From Flavobacteriaceae bacterium F08102 (GTDB taxonomy: Bacteria; Bacteroidota; Bacteroidia; Flavobacteriales; Flavobacteriaceae), in NCBI GenBank assembly GCA_023015935.1, contig JALKAY010000003.1, positions 124,001 through 188,000 of the forward strand: a stretch of DNA of 64,000 nucleotides, written 5' to 3'. The notes under the pieces were generated by a model that saw only the letters and a program-made list of their open reading frames with translations, was not told the DNA's origin and searched no databases. This document shows, piece after piece, positions 34,791 through 44,625 of this stretch. Position 1 is the stretch's first letter. The number at the start of each line of letters is the position of its first letter. Position numbers and translations under genes: made by a program.

Positions 34791-36236
34791 GTTTATAAAA
34801 TGTCTTCTTGAATAACCAAATAAACGTTGTTCTTTAATGGTTTCTGCGATACCTTCTGGAAGCATTTCTTCCCAACCTTCTTCACCTTCTGCAATCATTT
34901 GAAGTACTTTTCTTGAGAAAATGTCTAAAATATTAGGGTTGAAATTTTTAATATCCTGCATTTTACCATTGTATTTAAAGAATTTATACAATTCTTTCAT
35001 ACGAGGGTGGACTTTTAAGGTTTCGCTGGTAATGAAATTACCCGTTTCTTTATCTTTTAATGGGTAAAGATATACCTTCAAATCTTTAAAGAATAATTTA
35101 CCAAAAGCTTCTAAGATTCCACCACTTAGTTCACGGTAGTATTTTTCGTCAAAGATTTGAACTAAATTGTAGACACCCATGGCCAAAGCCATTCTCTTTT
35201 TTGTGAATTCAGAAAAGTATTCAACGAGTTTGTAATATTCTTGGAAATTAGTAATCATTACATTTTGTCCAAGAGAACAAAGTAATTCAGCTCTATCTAA
35301 AAAATCACGTTCATTAATTTCTCCTTCTGCGCGCAAATTGGTTAAGGTAATCTCAAAGATGATTTGTGCAGTATCTGGATCGACCGTTTTTTCTGCAAAA
35401 AACATTTCTCTTGCCCGTTCGTACATGTCCATATTCACATTAGTCACAGGTCTAAAACTTCCGCGTAACGCAAGTATGTTTCGTTTGTACAGGACTTGTG
35501 CAGGGAGTAAATTATTACCGTCTGGACCGAACATTACGGCATTAGTCATGCCATTTTTGACTAAATTTAAACTCATTAAACGATTGTCAACATACATAAA
35601 TCGTGGTCCAGCAAAATTGATCATATCAATTTCTATCTGATCTTTATCGAGGTGATGATAAAAGGATTTCAGTAATTCTTTTGGGCGATCGTTCATGTAA
35701 AAGGCACCGTAAATAAGGTTTACCCCTAAAATACCTAAGGTTTCTTGTTGTAATCGTGCATCGGTTTGTTTAAAACGGATGTGCATGATTATTTCATTAT
35801 AATCCTCTAAAGGATCTAATTGAAATTTAATACCAACCCAGCCATGGCCTTTGAATTTTTTTGCAAAATCAATAGTCGCTACGGTATTAGCATACGAAAA
35901 GAATAATTTATCAGGATGCTTACGACGGCTTAAGCGATCTTCCATCAATTCAATTTCATGTATGAGCATCCGCTTTAAGCGAGATTCTGTCACATAACGT
36001 TGATCGGGCTCTATTCCGTAAATAGCGTCAGAAAAATCCTTGTCATAGGCTGACATTGCCTTTGCAATGGTTCCTGATGCGCCCCCTGCTCTAAAAAAAT
36101 TTCGTACTGTTTCTTGACCAGCACCAATTTCTGCAAAGGTGCCATAGATGTTGTCATTTAGGTTAATACGAAGCGCTTTACGCTTAAGGGAGGGGATGTT
36201 TTCAATCTCTTTATCCCCTTTGAGGGTCACTGACAT
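34782..36236 (-). CDS. Conserved cytoplasmic protein of unknown function (484 residues)
   Basis: I do not recognise an experimentally defined family. The protein has no signal peptide or membrane helix and a mixed alpha/beta look. Distinctive stretches are YGTFAEIGAGQETVRNFFRA near residue 33, FFSYANTVATIDFAKKFKG, GWVGIKFQLDPLEDYNEI, LGILGVNLIYGAF and NAVMFGPDGNNLLPAQVLYK. The first stretch, EIGAGQE, recalls a nucleotide- or SAM-binding glycine loop, but no complete motif follows. Its length and even conservation suggest an enzyme. It is divergent from the PhnP-like hydrolase, with 78 bases between starts. An automatic name such as receptor or adenylyltransferase would not be supported by what is visible. 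Confidence 0.75.
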   Translation of the reverse strand: MSVTLKGDKEIENIPSLKRKALRINLNDNIYGTFAEIGAGQETVRNFFRAGGASGTIAKAMSAYDKDFSDAIYGIEPDQRYVTESRLKRMLIHEIELMEDRLSRRKHPDKLFFSYANTVATIDFAKKFKGHGWVGIKFQLDPLEDYNEIIMHIRFKQTDARLQQETLGILGVNLIYGAFYMNDRPKELLKSFYHHLDKDQIEIDMINFAGPRFMYVDNRLMSLNLVKNGMTNAVMFGPDGNNLLPAQVLYKRNILALRGSFRPVTNVNMDMYERAREMFFAEKTVDPDTAQIIFEITLTNLRAEGEINERDFLDRAELLCSLGQNVMITNFQEYYKLVEYFSEFTKKRMALAMGVYNLVQIFDEKYYRELSGGILEAFGKLFFKDLKVYLYPLKDKETGNFITSETLKVHPRMKELYKFFKYNGKMQDIKNFNPNILDIFSRKVLQMIAEGEEGWEEMLPEGIAETIKEQRLFGYSRRHFINKK

Positions 36237-36314
36237 TTCGTATGTTTTTTATGTCTTACAAAGGTAAGAACAATTATTAAATTATTTAACGTTATTTTTG
36301 CGAAAACATTGAAT

Positions 36315-37076
36315 ATGAAAGTCACTTTTTTAGGAACGGGAACCTCACAAGGGATCCCGGTTATTGGGAGTAAACACCCCGTTTGTCTTTCTGATGACAG
36401 TCGTGATAAGCGATTGCGTAGTTCAGTAATGCTCACTTGGGATAACTATCGAATAATTATCGATTGTGGTCCTGATTTTAGGCAACAGATGTTGAGAGAA
36501 AATGTAGCAGAAATAAATGGAATTATTTTTACTCACGAACATGCTGACCATACAGCTGGGCTTGATGATATCAGACCATTTACACATAGAATGGGGAATG
36601 TACCACTCTATGTCCCAACGCGAATTGTTGAAAATATAACAGAACGTTTTTATTATATTTTTACCAAAGTAGATCGATATCCAGGGGCGCCTAATGCTGA
36701 AATTACGCCTTTGACCAACGCGCCTTTTACGCTAGGTGGAAAAACCTTTCAACCTATAGAGTTTTTACATGGAAAATTACCCATTTTTGGATATCGAGTT
36801 GATAATTTTGCATATTTAACGGATTTAAAAACGATCACTGAAAGTGAAATGCGAAAATTAGAAAATTTGGATGTATTGGTGTTGAACGCATTGCGAATTG
36901 AGCCACATCCAACTCATAACAATTTAGAAGGTGCCCTTGAATTGATCTATAAATTGAAACCAAAACGAGCTTATCTTACGCATATAAGTCATTTACTAGG
37001 ATTCCATGCCGAAGTTGCTGCTCAATTACCAGAACAGGTATTTTTGGCATACGATGGGTTGCAATTAGAGGTTTGA
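36315..37076 (+). CDS. MBL-fold metallo-hydrolase, PhnP-like
   Basis: A 253-residue metallo-beta-lactamase-fold hydrolase with the two-metal motif THEHADHTAGLDDIRP (H74, H76, D78, H79), an N-terminal FLGTGTSQGIPVIG typical of PhnP/RNase Z-like phosphodiesterases, and late YLTHISHLLGFH. PhnP acts on cyclic phosphodiesters; related proteins act on nucleotide or RNA ends. The exact substrate here is unknown. Start ATG 36315 is chosen over the TTG two codons upstream. It converges with the esterase gene, 57 bases away. Confidence 0.88.
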   Translation: MKVTFLGTGTSQGIPVIGSKHPVCLSDDSRDKRLRSSVMLTWDNYRIIIDCGPDFRQQMLRENVAEINGIIFTHEHADHTAGLDDIRPFTHRMGNVPLYVPTRIVENITERFYYIFTKVDRYPGAPNAEITPLTNAPFTLGGKTFQPIEFLHGKLPIFGYRVDNFAYLTDLKTITESEMRKLENLDVLVLNALRIEPHPTHNNLEGALELIYKLKPKRAYLTHISHLLGFHAEVAAQLPEQVFLAYDGLQLEV

Positions 37077-37133
37077 GCGTGATGTTTTAACGTGTTGGTA
37101 TCAAAGCTCAAACCACAGGTAGTTCCACAATAA

Positions 37134-37787
37134 TTACAATCGTTCTTCGATCCATTTTTTAAAGGCGAAGAAGTTTTGTGGAGCAACGCCATGACCAACA
37201 TTGTACTCTTCAAATACGTGTTTAATGTGTAATTTATTTAAATATGGGGCAGCTTCGCGTGCCATTTGTATGGGGAGTACCTGATCAACGCTTCCATGAG
37301 AGATGTAAAAATCAAGATGTTGATATTCGGTTATATTTGAGGGTTCTACAAGGATGTCTTTATCGATATATCCACTTAAAGCAATGATATGATGCACTTT
37401 TTCTGGATAGCTTAAAGCAACTGCATAACTTAAAATTGTACCTTGACTAAAGCCGAGTAAAAAAAGCTTATCGGCATCGACCGAATAGGTAGCTTTGACT
37501 TCGTCTATGAACTTGGCGATTAGTTCTCTAGCTTGGATAGCTTCTGGGATGTCTGAGAATTTCCCATGCTTATCATCGAGGTGTAAGGAATACCAAGCAT
37601 AGCCTCCCATCCCTAGAGAAATAGGTGCGCGAGCACTAATAATGACAAGTTCTTCGGGGAGTTCGGATGCAAATGAAAAGAGGTCTTCTTCATTACTTCC
37701 ATATCCGTGTAACAAAATAAGAACGGGGGGATGTGCCGATTTAATTTTTGGTTCGCGAATGATGTAGGTTAAGGATTGTGGTTTCAA
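37134..37787 (-). CDS. Alpha/beta-hydrolase, carboxylesterase/phospholipase type
   Basis: A cytoplasmic 217-residue serine esterase: oxyanion region ILLHGYGSNEEDL, nucleophile elbow LLGFSQGTI, acid in SHGSVDQVLP and catalytic His in YNVGHGVAPQ. The family includes YpfH/EstB-like carboxylesterases and acyl-protein thioesterase relatives. The start is TTG at 37787, overlapping the TGA of the upstream dihydroorotase-like gene (TTGA), so translation is probably by re-initiation. Natural substrate unknown. It is the last gene of the unit BatA protein, dihydroorotase-like, esterase. Confidence 0.88.
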   Translation of the reverse strand: MKPQSLTYIIREPKIKSAHPPVLILLHGYGSNEEDLFSFASELPEELVIISARAPISLGMGGYAWYSLHLDDKHGKFSDIPEAIQARELIAKFIDEVKATYSVDADKLFLLGFSQGTILSYAVALSYPEKVHHIIALSGYIDKDILVEPSNITEYQHLDFYISHGSVDQVLPIQMAREAAPYLNKLHIKHVFEEYNVGHGVAPQNFFAFKKWIEERL

Positions 37788-39040
37788 TTTATATGCAATT
37801 TATTATTGTTAAATACTCCATAAACTTTTCCTTTTAATGTTTTTCCTAAAAAGGCTGAATTTTTGGACGTTGATAAAAGGTGTTTTTCTGAAAATGTAAA
37901 GGTTTCATCGGGATTAAAAAAGGTAAGATTTGCACTTTCACCAACGGCAATTGTCGAAGGAGCAAGTCCAAATCGCTTTCGCGGATGTTTTGTTATGGCA
38001 GCAATTAGGATTTCTAACGGTAGTACTTTGTTTGCCACTCCGAAAAGACTTTCTAATCCAAGACTTCCATCCATGGCAAGTTCAAAGGCTACTTTTTTAT
38101 TTTCAATATCTACAGGAACATGATCAGATACCAACATATCAATAGTTCCATTGATAAGTCCTTTTCGGAGCGCTAAGAGATCTGATTTACTACGAAGGGG
38201 GGGATTTATCTTGACGTTGGTGTTGAAATCTTCTATTTCTTTATCGGTCAACGACAAATGAAAGGCGGATACACTACAACTGATATCGAGTCCTTTTTTC
38301 TTTGCTTCAGCGATTAACCTTACACTTTTGGCTGTAGTTATGGTAGGAATATGCAATTTTCCACCGGTATATTCTAACAGAAAAAGATCGCGACTTACTT
38401 GAAGTTCTTCTGCTAAAGCAGGATTACCTTTAAGGCCTAACACGGTGCTTTGCTCACCTTCGTTAACATACCCATTGTTGCGAATACTTGAGTTTTGTGG
38501 GAAGCTTAAGGTAAGCCCATTAAAATTTTGGCAGTATTGTAACGCAATTTTAAGCAAATTTGCATTGTCAATAGGGTGGTTATAATCGCCAAAAGCAATG
38601 GCGCCAGTTTGGCTCATATCATACAGTTCGGCCAATTCTTTTCCTTGACCTCCTTGGGTTAGGTTTGCAATAGGATGTAAATCAACCAGTGATTTATCCG
38701 CTGCATTTTTAAGGAATTTGACAGCCGATTTATTATCGATGACTGGATGGGTATTAGGGTTGAGAGCGATGGTTGTAAACCCACTACTCGCTGCTACACG
38801 CAATCCGTTTTCTAAGGTTTCTCGTTCTTCAAATCCTGGTTCTCCAAAGCAAACAGCACTGTCAAACCATCCTGAAGAAACGTGTAAATTGGGTTCGTTT
38901 ATTTCTTTATACCTAGTTTCATTTTTTAGCGTAGGACCAATGGCGGTTATTTTACCATTTTCAATACGGATATCACATTTTTGTTTGTGAAATTGACTGT
39001 CCTGATCAATGATCGTGGCCGCTTTAATCAATACATTCAT
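37784..39040 (-). CDS. Dihydroorotase-like protein lacking the metal-binding residues
   Basis: A 418-residue amidohydrolase-fold protein collinear with bacterial dihydroorotase, but the DxHxH metal motif reads D60-S-A-V-C64. The carbamylated-lysine region reads AIAFGDY, the first His-containing strand reads LSFPQNSS, and the second reads KLHIPTITT. Retained are EPGFEERE, the substrate-contact INPPLRS and the DH of SDHVPVD. With both His pairs and the Lys lost it should not bind the usual zinc pair, so it is probably not a working dihydroorotase. Related ligand-less forms exist as partners of aspartate transcarbamoylase in other bacteria. Its neighbours, a membrane BatA protein and an esterase, suggest another role here. 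Confidence 0.88.
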   Translation of the reverse strand: MNVLIKAATIIDQDSQFHKQKCDIRIENGKITAIGPTLKNETRYKEINEPNLHVSSGWFDSAVCFGEPGFEERETLENGLRVAASSGFTTIALNPNTHPVIDNKSAVKFLKNAADKSLVDLHPIANLTQGGQGKELAELYDMSQTGAIAFGDYNHPIDNANLLKIALQYCQNFNGLTLSFPQNSSIRNNGYVNEGEQSTVLGLKGNPALAEELQVSRDLFLLEYTGGKLHIPTITTAKSVRLIAEAKKKGLDISCSVSAFHLSLTDKEIEDFNTNVKINPPLRSKSDLLALRKGLINGTIDMLVSDHVPVDIENKKVAFELAMDGSLGLESLFGVANKVLPLEILIAAITKHPRKRFGLAPSTIAVGESANLTFFNPDETFTFSEKHLLSTSKNSAFLGKTLKGKVYGVFNNNKLHIN

Positions 39041-39043
39041 ACA

Positions 39044-40975
39044 CTATACTTTACTCTTTAATAATAGAATTTCAATTAATAAAAACAGGAGGGTTAATCC
39101 TACAAACAGTTTCCATAAATCACTAGTTTCGTATTTTTCACTTAGGGTATTAAAGGAATTTTTTACGTTTGATTCATAAAAAATGTGTTCACCTTCTCCA
39201 AAGAGGGTGGAGGCATCTACAAAGTGGAGGTTACTCTCTTCTCGACTATAATTATATGCGAGGGTTTTTAGTTGTTGCCCATTCGCAACCACGTTGATAA
39301 ATCCACTTTGTTTGGGGTCATTTTCTGTTGTTATATTCACTTTTTGTTTAAATATTTGCTGTAAAGGGATGAAGTCTTCTTGTTCATTTACCAAGTGGAT
39401 GACCTGATCTTTCTCAAGTGTTATATTGATGTCAATGCTGTTCGGTGTACCAATAGTATAGTACAAGGCCGAAGGTTGGTGGCTGAAGATTCCAAAATTA
39501 TAGAATACAGGAACAACTAAAGGAGAATTGATAAAGTTTGAATTAGCTGAAGAGAGTGGTGCTGAAATCCAATAGACCTTTCCTGGATGTTGTCTCACCT
39601 GTGAAATTAATGGAAATCCGTTTTCAAAACTGATAACGGTACTCGCGTTGTTTAGTTTACTTTTATAGGTTGTTGAAGCACTGGGGTATTGAAAGTTTTG
39701 AACTTCTTTTTCAAAGACTCCTTTTAGTAAAGGGTGTCCAAAATGGATGGTTGTAATGGAGAGTGGTGATTTGTAAAGCCCCTCAATTTGTCCAAGGTTT
39801 AATCCGTTAAAAAGAGCGTTATAATGTCCTAAATCAGCATTGATGGGAGGTATGACTACTAAATCGCCCCCTTTATTAACAAAGGAGATTAAGGCAGATT
39901 TTAAACTTTCTGTAGGGTCTATTTCATTGAGAACAATCAAATGTTGATCAGATAAACGATTGTAATCTAAGCTCGCTAAGGGAGTTGAGGTAAACTCAAA
40001 TTCGTCTTCGGTGTATATTTTTTTTAAAAAGTTATTTTTGTCTCCTATAGCTGTTACTTTGATTTTTTTTGGTTTTTGAATGGTGAAATACAATTGGTTG
40101 TCAAAGGGTAAACTTCTATCTTCTATTTGGAATTTCCCTATAAATTCATGGTTGTTCGGAATGTCAAAAGTGGCTGTTTGAATCGGTTCGCTAAAAGTAA
40201 CCGTAGATTTCCCAACAAGCATATTTTTATTGTTTAATAAGGAAATAGACAGGTCCTTTACTGTGGCTTTGTCATTTTTTAATACGATCGTCAAACTTAT
40301 GGTTTCATTGTTTTGATTTGTAATATAGAGACTGTCAAGGGAGACATTACTCGTGTTTTTGGGACGGAGTTGACTGATGAAATAGTTGTCTAAGCTATCT
40401 ATTGCGAGTGGTCCTTCAATAGGTGCTTGGAAATCTGAGATGATGAAAATATTTTCTTTTTTCGATTTGTCATTTTTCATTTTTATCAAAACCGAAGAGA
40501 GATCTATAGATTTAGGACTGTATTGTAAATTTAAAAGTGTGTTTTTTAAATCCTTTCCATTGAGATCTAAATAGGTGCCATCATTCGTAAATAGATTAAA
40601 ATTTGTAGACTCATCACCTTCAGCGATAATGTCTTGTAAGGCGCGTTTAAACAATTCGCCACTTTCTCCTTGAGCTTGCATGCTAAAGGAATTGTCTAAA
40701 TAAATATGGGTTTGTGTAGGTTTTTGTTGTTTAGAATTAGCCAGGTATGGTTGAGCAAAGGCGAATATTAATGCCGTAAACAGCAGTAAGCGCGTAAAGA
40801 GAATTAACCATTTTTTTAGGGTTGCACTTTTTCGAGTTTGTAATTCAACTTCCTTTAAAAATTGAACGTTGGTAAAAGGAACTTTTTGAAATCGTCTTAA
40901 TTGAAAGAGGTGAACAACGATAGGGATAATCAGCAAAAATAAGGCGAAAAGAATTTCAGGGTGCTTAAATTGCAT
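39044..40975 (-). CDS. BatA-domain membrane protein with VWA-like region
   Basis: A 643-residue protein with two N-terminal membrane helices (FALFLLIIPIVVHLFQL and LLLFTALIFAFAQPYL) typical of the BatA/aerotolerance N-terminal domain. An exposed domain with a MIDAS-like DNSFSM follows, then a long beta-rich periplasmic part containing a DJ-1/GATase-like stretch (SFVNKGGDLVVIPPI). A C-terminal helix (WKLFVGLTLLFLLIEILLL) closes it. Proteins of this type occur in Bacteroidota next to, or apart from, the MoxR-BatABD locus. The role is unclear; envelope stress or complex assembly is inferred. The downstream dihydroorotase-like gene starts 3 bases later. Confidence 0.88.
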   Translation of the reverse strand: MQFKHPEILFALFLLIIPIVVHLFQLRRFQKVPFTNVQFLKEVELQTRKSATLKKWLILFTRLLLFTALIFAFAQPYLANSKQQKPTQTHIYLDNSFSMQAQGESGELFKRALQDIIAEGDESTNFNLFTNDGTYLDLNGKDLKNTLLNLQYSPKSIDLSSVLIKMKNDKSKKENIFIISDFQAPIEGPLAIDSLDNYFISQLRPKNTSNVSLDSLYITNQNNETISLTIVLKNDKATVKDLSISLLNNKNMLVGKSTVTFSEPIQTATFDIPNNHEFIGKFQIEDRSLPFDNQLYFTIQKPKKIKVTAIGDKNNFLKKIYTEDEFEFTSTPLASLDYNRLSDQHLIVLNEIDPTESLKSALISFVNKGGDLVVIPPINADLGHYNALFNGLNLGQIEGLYKSPLSITTIHFGHPLLKGVFEKEVQNFQYPSASTTYKSKLNNASTVISFENGFPLISQVRQHPGKVYWISAPLSSANSNFINSPLVVPVFYNFGIFSHQPSALYYTIGTPNSIDINITLEKDQVIHLVNEQEDFIPLQQIFKQKVNITTENDPKQSGFINVVANGQQLKTLAYNYSREESNLHFVDASTLFGEGEHIFYESNVKNSFNTLSEKYETSDLWKLFVGLTLLFLLIEILLLKSKV

Positions 40976-41188
40976 TGTTTAAAAGATTTGTCAAAAATAG
41001 TAATAATTAGGAGATTAGAAATTTAAAATGTCGGATTTTTAACCATTTGATGATTCGTATGGTTTAAAGTATTGAGATTCATATAAATGCATTGTGTGCT
41101 TTTTGTAAAGAATCAACTAAATAGGGACAAGGCTAGGTAGAAAAAGGGACGATAGCGCAGGTGTTTAGTGAAGAGTAACAAAAACTAC

Positions 41189-41689
41189 TTATTCCATATG
41201 TAGTAAAACGTGTTCAATGGTATTTCCACGAAAAGTAACGACGTAAAGATTTCCATTATTAGCATCGTCTATGTCTTTATAAATTTCGTTTCCAATGAGG
41301 TTGTTTGCGAAAGAAGCTGTGGTATTACTATGACCAACAACAAGTATATTTTTACCTTTGGTTTCAGCTAAAAATTGAACCATATCTATGTGGGTGGGAT
41401 GATATAATTGAATTGATACGTTTTTAGCTTTTGCCGTTGGTGTACCTGTTTCTATAGTTCTTTTAAAGTTTGTAGAATACACTGCGTCTAGCGGGAGATT
41501 TTTAAAAATTTCGGCCCAACGCAGTGCTCTTTCTTTACCATGAACAGCTAAATGCGGGTCTTTTTCTGTTTTATCCGACCTGTCTTTTTCGGCATGACGT
41601 ATTAAATAATACGTAGACGTTTCGAGCGCTTGAGCTACCCCTGAAAAGGAATAGCTTAGAAATAAACAGAGTAGGACGAGCTTTTTCAT
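41189..41689 (-). CDS. Exported histidine phosphatase family protein (SixA-like)
   Basis: A 166-residue protein with a signal peptide (MKKLVLLCLFLSYSFSGVAQ). Its phosphohistidine motif is YYLIRHAEKDRSD, followed by the second half-site LVVGHSNTTASF, which carries the other catalytic His. It resembles short phosphoglycerate-mutase/SixA proteins but is predicted to lie outside the cytoplasm, where it could dephosphorylate small molecules or sugars. It is second in an operon, 4 bases after the BNR-repeat exoprotein. Confidence 0.87.
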   Translation of the reverse strand: MKKLVLLCLFLSYSFSGVAQALETSTYYLIRHAEKDRSDKTEKDPHLAVHGKERALRWAEIFKNLPLDAVYSTNFKRTIETGTPTAKAKNVSIQLYHPTHIDMVQFLAETKGKNILVVGHSNTTASFANNLIGNEIYKDIDDANNGNLYVVTFRGNTIEHVLLHME

Positions 41690-41693
41690 GGTT

Positions 41694-44465
41694 TTATTTT
41701 ATGGTTAACGTTTTTGTACTTTTACTGTTTCCACTTGAAATGGTTAAATTGTACTCGCCTTTTGGTAAGTAATATGTACCATTATCTCCTTTACGAATGT
41801 TAGTGTTTTGTTTGTCAAAATAGCGTTTTGCCATATTTGAATCTACCTGTAAACCATAGGTCATGAAATTATATCCCCGATTTACTTTTTCTGATTTACT
41901 AAATAATTTTGTACCGTCTTTTGCGGAAACCGTTAGGGAATATGTACCGTTTTTGGCTACGAAAAAAGGGATTTCAACATTCGGTTCCATTATTTCTGAG
42001 AATTGGTTTCTAGCGCTACCCCATCGTGGTGAACTTCGTACCACAGGGACGTCTAATAAACTTATTGGACGATCCTTAATGTTTTGATATTGGTGTAAAA
42101 GACTAATATTTGCCTTGTAGATTGATCGACCATGTGTTCCTACTAATAAATCATTTTCGGTAGTTTGAATTACTACATCATGAATGGCTACTTTAGGTAA
42201 GCCATTTTCGAAAAGGTTCCAGCTATTACCACGATCTAAGGAAACATATAATTCATTGTCTGTTCCTACATATAAAATATTGGGGTCTACTGGGTCTTCT
42301 TTAATTACATTTACGGGGTGGTTTGTTATGCCATTTGCAATAGAAGTCCACGTTTTTCCCATATTTTCACTTTCAAAAACATAGGCGGTAAAGTCATCAT
42401 TTCTGTATCCATTTAAGGTGACATAGACTCTTGATTTCTCATGAGAAGAAGCTACGATTCGAGATACCCATAAGTCTTGCGGTAAATTATCTGAAATAAG
42501 TGTCCACGTATTACCACCATCGTTAGTAACATGAATATACCCATCATCACTTCCTGTATAGATTAATCCAAATTGTAATGGGCTTTCAGCAATGGTTGTT
42601 AGTGAACCGTAAGGAACATTCCCTGGCTTTCCTCCTTTTGTTAAGTCATCAGAGATAACGGTAAAGTTTTCACCTTGATCCATTGATCTCAATAATTTAT
42701 TGGCTCCCATATAAAGGATGTCTTGATTGTGTGGTGAAAGTAAAATGGGCGTTTGCCAATTGAAGCGATACGGAGTGTCGCCTAGTTCATGTTTAGGGTG
42801 AATCCTAATGCGTTCACCAGTTTTTAAGTTGACACGAAAATAAGAACCAAATTGCGACCCAAAATAAACGGTGCTATTATCGCGGTTATCTATTTGCACT
42901 TGCATACCGTCACCACCACCAATTCGTTTATAGGGATATTGACCTGTCGCTTCCCAAGCCTTAGAATCTTCGTAGGTATTTGGACCATACCACGTACCGT
43001 TGTCTTGTAATCCACCATATACATTATACGGTTTGTTATTATCTACATTAATGTAATAGTATTGCCCTACAGCAGGTTGATTGTTTTTAATCCAATTTTC
43101 TCCATCGTCATAACTGATATTTACTCCGCCATCATTTCCATCAATTATATGTCCTGGTAATTTTGGATTTACCCATAAGGCCTGATGATCGGCATGTACA
43201 TTTTCTTTAGTGATATTTGTAAAAGTTTTTCCACCGTCATCTGAACGCAATAAGGGGACACCACCAATGAATACTTTGTTTTGATTGCTCGTATTTACCG
43301 CAATGATGCCAAAGTAATAACCATAAGAACTGTAGACACCATCAAGATATCCACGATGGGTTTTTTTCCATGTTTCTCCTCCGTCCGTGGATTTATATAG
43401 TTCGGCGCCAATTACTGGGCTGTCAAAAAGTTGCGTATTAGCATCTTCTAAATAGGTAGCCAAATCACTTACCTTTATTTTTCCATTGAGGATGCCAACT
43501 TCTAAATACTTAGGTGTATATTTTTTATCAAACCCATTCGATCTTAAATATTGGGTTAAGTCTTTTTTATCGAGTTTAAAAAATTCTTTGGGGGTCATGG
43601 ATTTAAAATCATCCTTTTTGAGGCCTGGATTTTTTCTCTTTTTTTCTACGGGTCTTCGGTCTTGATTGTCAAGAAAGGCATAGACGATCTTATCGTTAAA
43701 AGCAGAAAGACCTATGCGCCCAACTCCACTGGTTGTAGGGAAGCCTCTAACCGCTAATTTTTTCCATGTAGCCCCACCATCTGTACTTTTATAAATACCG
43801 GAATTAGGACCATTTCCTTTGAAATCCCATGCTTTTCGAGAACGTTCCCAAGCAGCAGCGTAGAGGATGTCCGGATTGGTTGGTGATGCACTTATGTCGA
43901 TAACACCCGTATGTTCATTGATAAATAGCGTCTGAGTCCATGTTTTTCCACCATCTTTGGTAAGGTAAATTCCACGCTCTTTATTTGAACTATATAAATT
44001 ACCAATAACCCCTACGACTAGATGGTTAGGATTGTCACCGTGAATGACCATTCTACCAATGTGTTGCGAATTTGGTAAGCCTATATTTGTCCAAGTTTTT
44101 CCGTTATCCGTACTTTTTAAAATGCCTATTCCTGCATAGGAAGACCGAGAGGAGTTACTTTCTCCGGTGCCAATGTAGATGGTCCCAGAGTTCCATTCCA
44201 CGGCAATGTCACCCATGTTTTGGGTTGGGGCATTTTCAGTAATTGAAGTAAAAGAGGTTCCATTATTATTTGTATACCATAGTCCACCAGAAGCATAAGC
44301 TACATAAAATTCAGAGGGTTTGTCAGGATTTACATCAAGATCTACTACCCGACCACTCATAATTGAAGGACCGATGTTCTTAAATGGAATGTTTTTGACT
44401 AAGGATTGGGCTTGAGCTTGAAAGATAAAAAGGCTCAAGCTAATAAACAGTACTAATTTTTTCAT
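41694..44465 (-). CDS. Exported BNR/sortilin-like beta-propeller protein
   Basis: A 923-residue secreted protein: signal peptide (MKKLVLFISLSLFIFQAQAQ), then many BNR/Asp-box repeats with the S-x-D-x-G-x-x-W signature (KSTDNGKTWTNIGL, LTKDGGKTWTQTLF, KSTDGGATWKKL, KSTDGGETWKKTHR, VTNDGGNTWTLISD, ESENMGKTWTSI, VSLDRGNSWNLFE). These build one or two beta-propellers of the VPS10/sialidase-like type. The C-terminus ends in a short beta domain. I see no clear type IX secretion signal. Such proteins are often called glycosyl hydrolases, but no catalytic site is visible, so the activity is unknown. Confidence 0.85.
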   Translation of the reverse strand: MKKLVLFISLSLFIFQAQAQSLVKNIPFKNIGPSIMSGRVVDLDVNPDKPSEFYVAYASGGLWYTNNNGTSFTSITENAPTQNMGDIAVEWNSGTIYIGTGESNSSRSSYAGIGILKSTDNGKTWTNIGLPNSQHIGRMVIHGDNPNHLVVGVIGNLYSSNKERGIYLTKDGGKTWTQTLFINEHTGVIDISASPTNPDILYAAAWERSRKAWDFKGNGPNSGIYKSTDGGATWKKLAVRGFPTTSGVGRIGLSAFNDKIVYAFLDNQDRRPVEKKRKNPGLKKDDFKSMTPKEFFKLDKKDLTQYLRSNGFDKKYTPKYLEVGILNGKIKVSDLATYLEDANTQLFDSPVIGAELYKSTDGGETWKKTHRGYLDGVYSSYGYYFGIIAVNTSNQNKVFIGGVPLLRSDDGGKTFTNITKENVHADHQALWVNPKLPGHIIDGNDGGVNISYDDGENWIKNNQPAVGQYYYINVDNNKPYNVYGGLQDNGTWYGPNTYEDSKAWEATGQYPYKRIGGGDGMQVQIDNRDNSTVYFGSQFGSYFRVNLKTGERIRIHPKHELGDTPYRFNWQTPILLSPHNQDILYMGANKLLRSMDQGENFTVISDDLTKGGKPGNVPYGSLTTIAESPLQFGLIYTGSDDGYIHVTNDGGNTWTLISDNLPQDLWVSRIVASSHEKSRVYVTLNGYRNDDFTAYVFESENMGKTWTSIANGITNHPVNVIKEDPVDPNILYVGTDNELYVSLDRGNSWNLFENGLPKVAIHDVVIQTTENDLLVGTHGRSIYKANISLLHQYQNIKDRPISLLDVPVVRSSPRWGSARNQFSEIMEPNVEIPFFVAKNGTYSLTVSAKDGTKLFSKSEKVNRGYNFMTYGLQVDSNMAKRYFDKQNTNIRKGDNGTYYLPKGEYNLTISSGNSKSTKTLTIK

Positions 44466-44625
44466 GAGATGAATTGGGTGGTTTATAAACGATAAAAATA
44501 CATTTTTTTATTTTAGATTAATGTCTTGATCTTAGAAAGTAGAAAGAGCCCTGTTTGTTAAAAGAAAAAATACGGGAGGGATAGCTTACGGAAATAAACC
44601 TTTAAAAGCCTGTATTTGACCGTTG

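Noticed and set aside
37134-41000. Complete pyrimidine-synthesis locus
   Set aside because: The dihydroorotase-like protein has lost its metal ligands and no other pyr gene is nearby.
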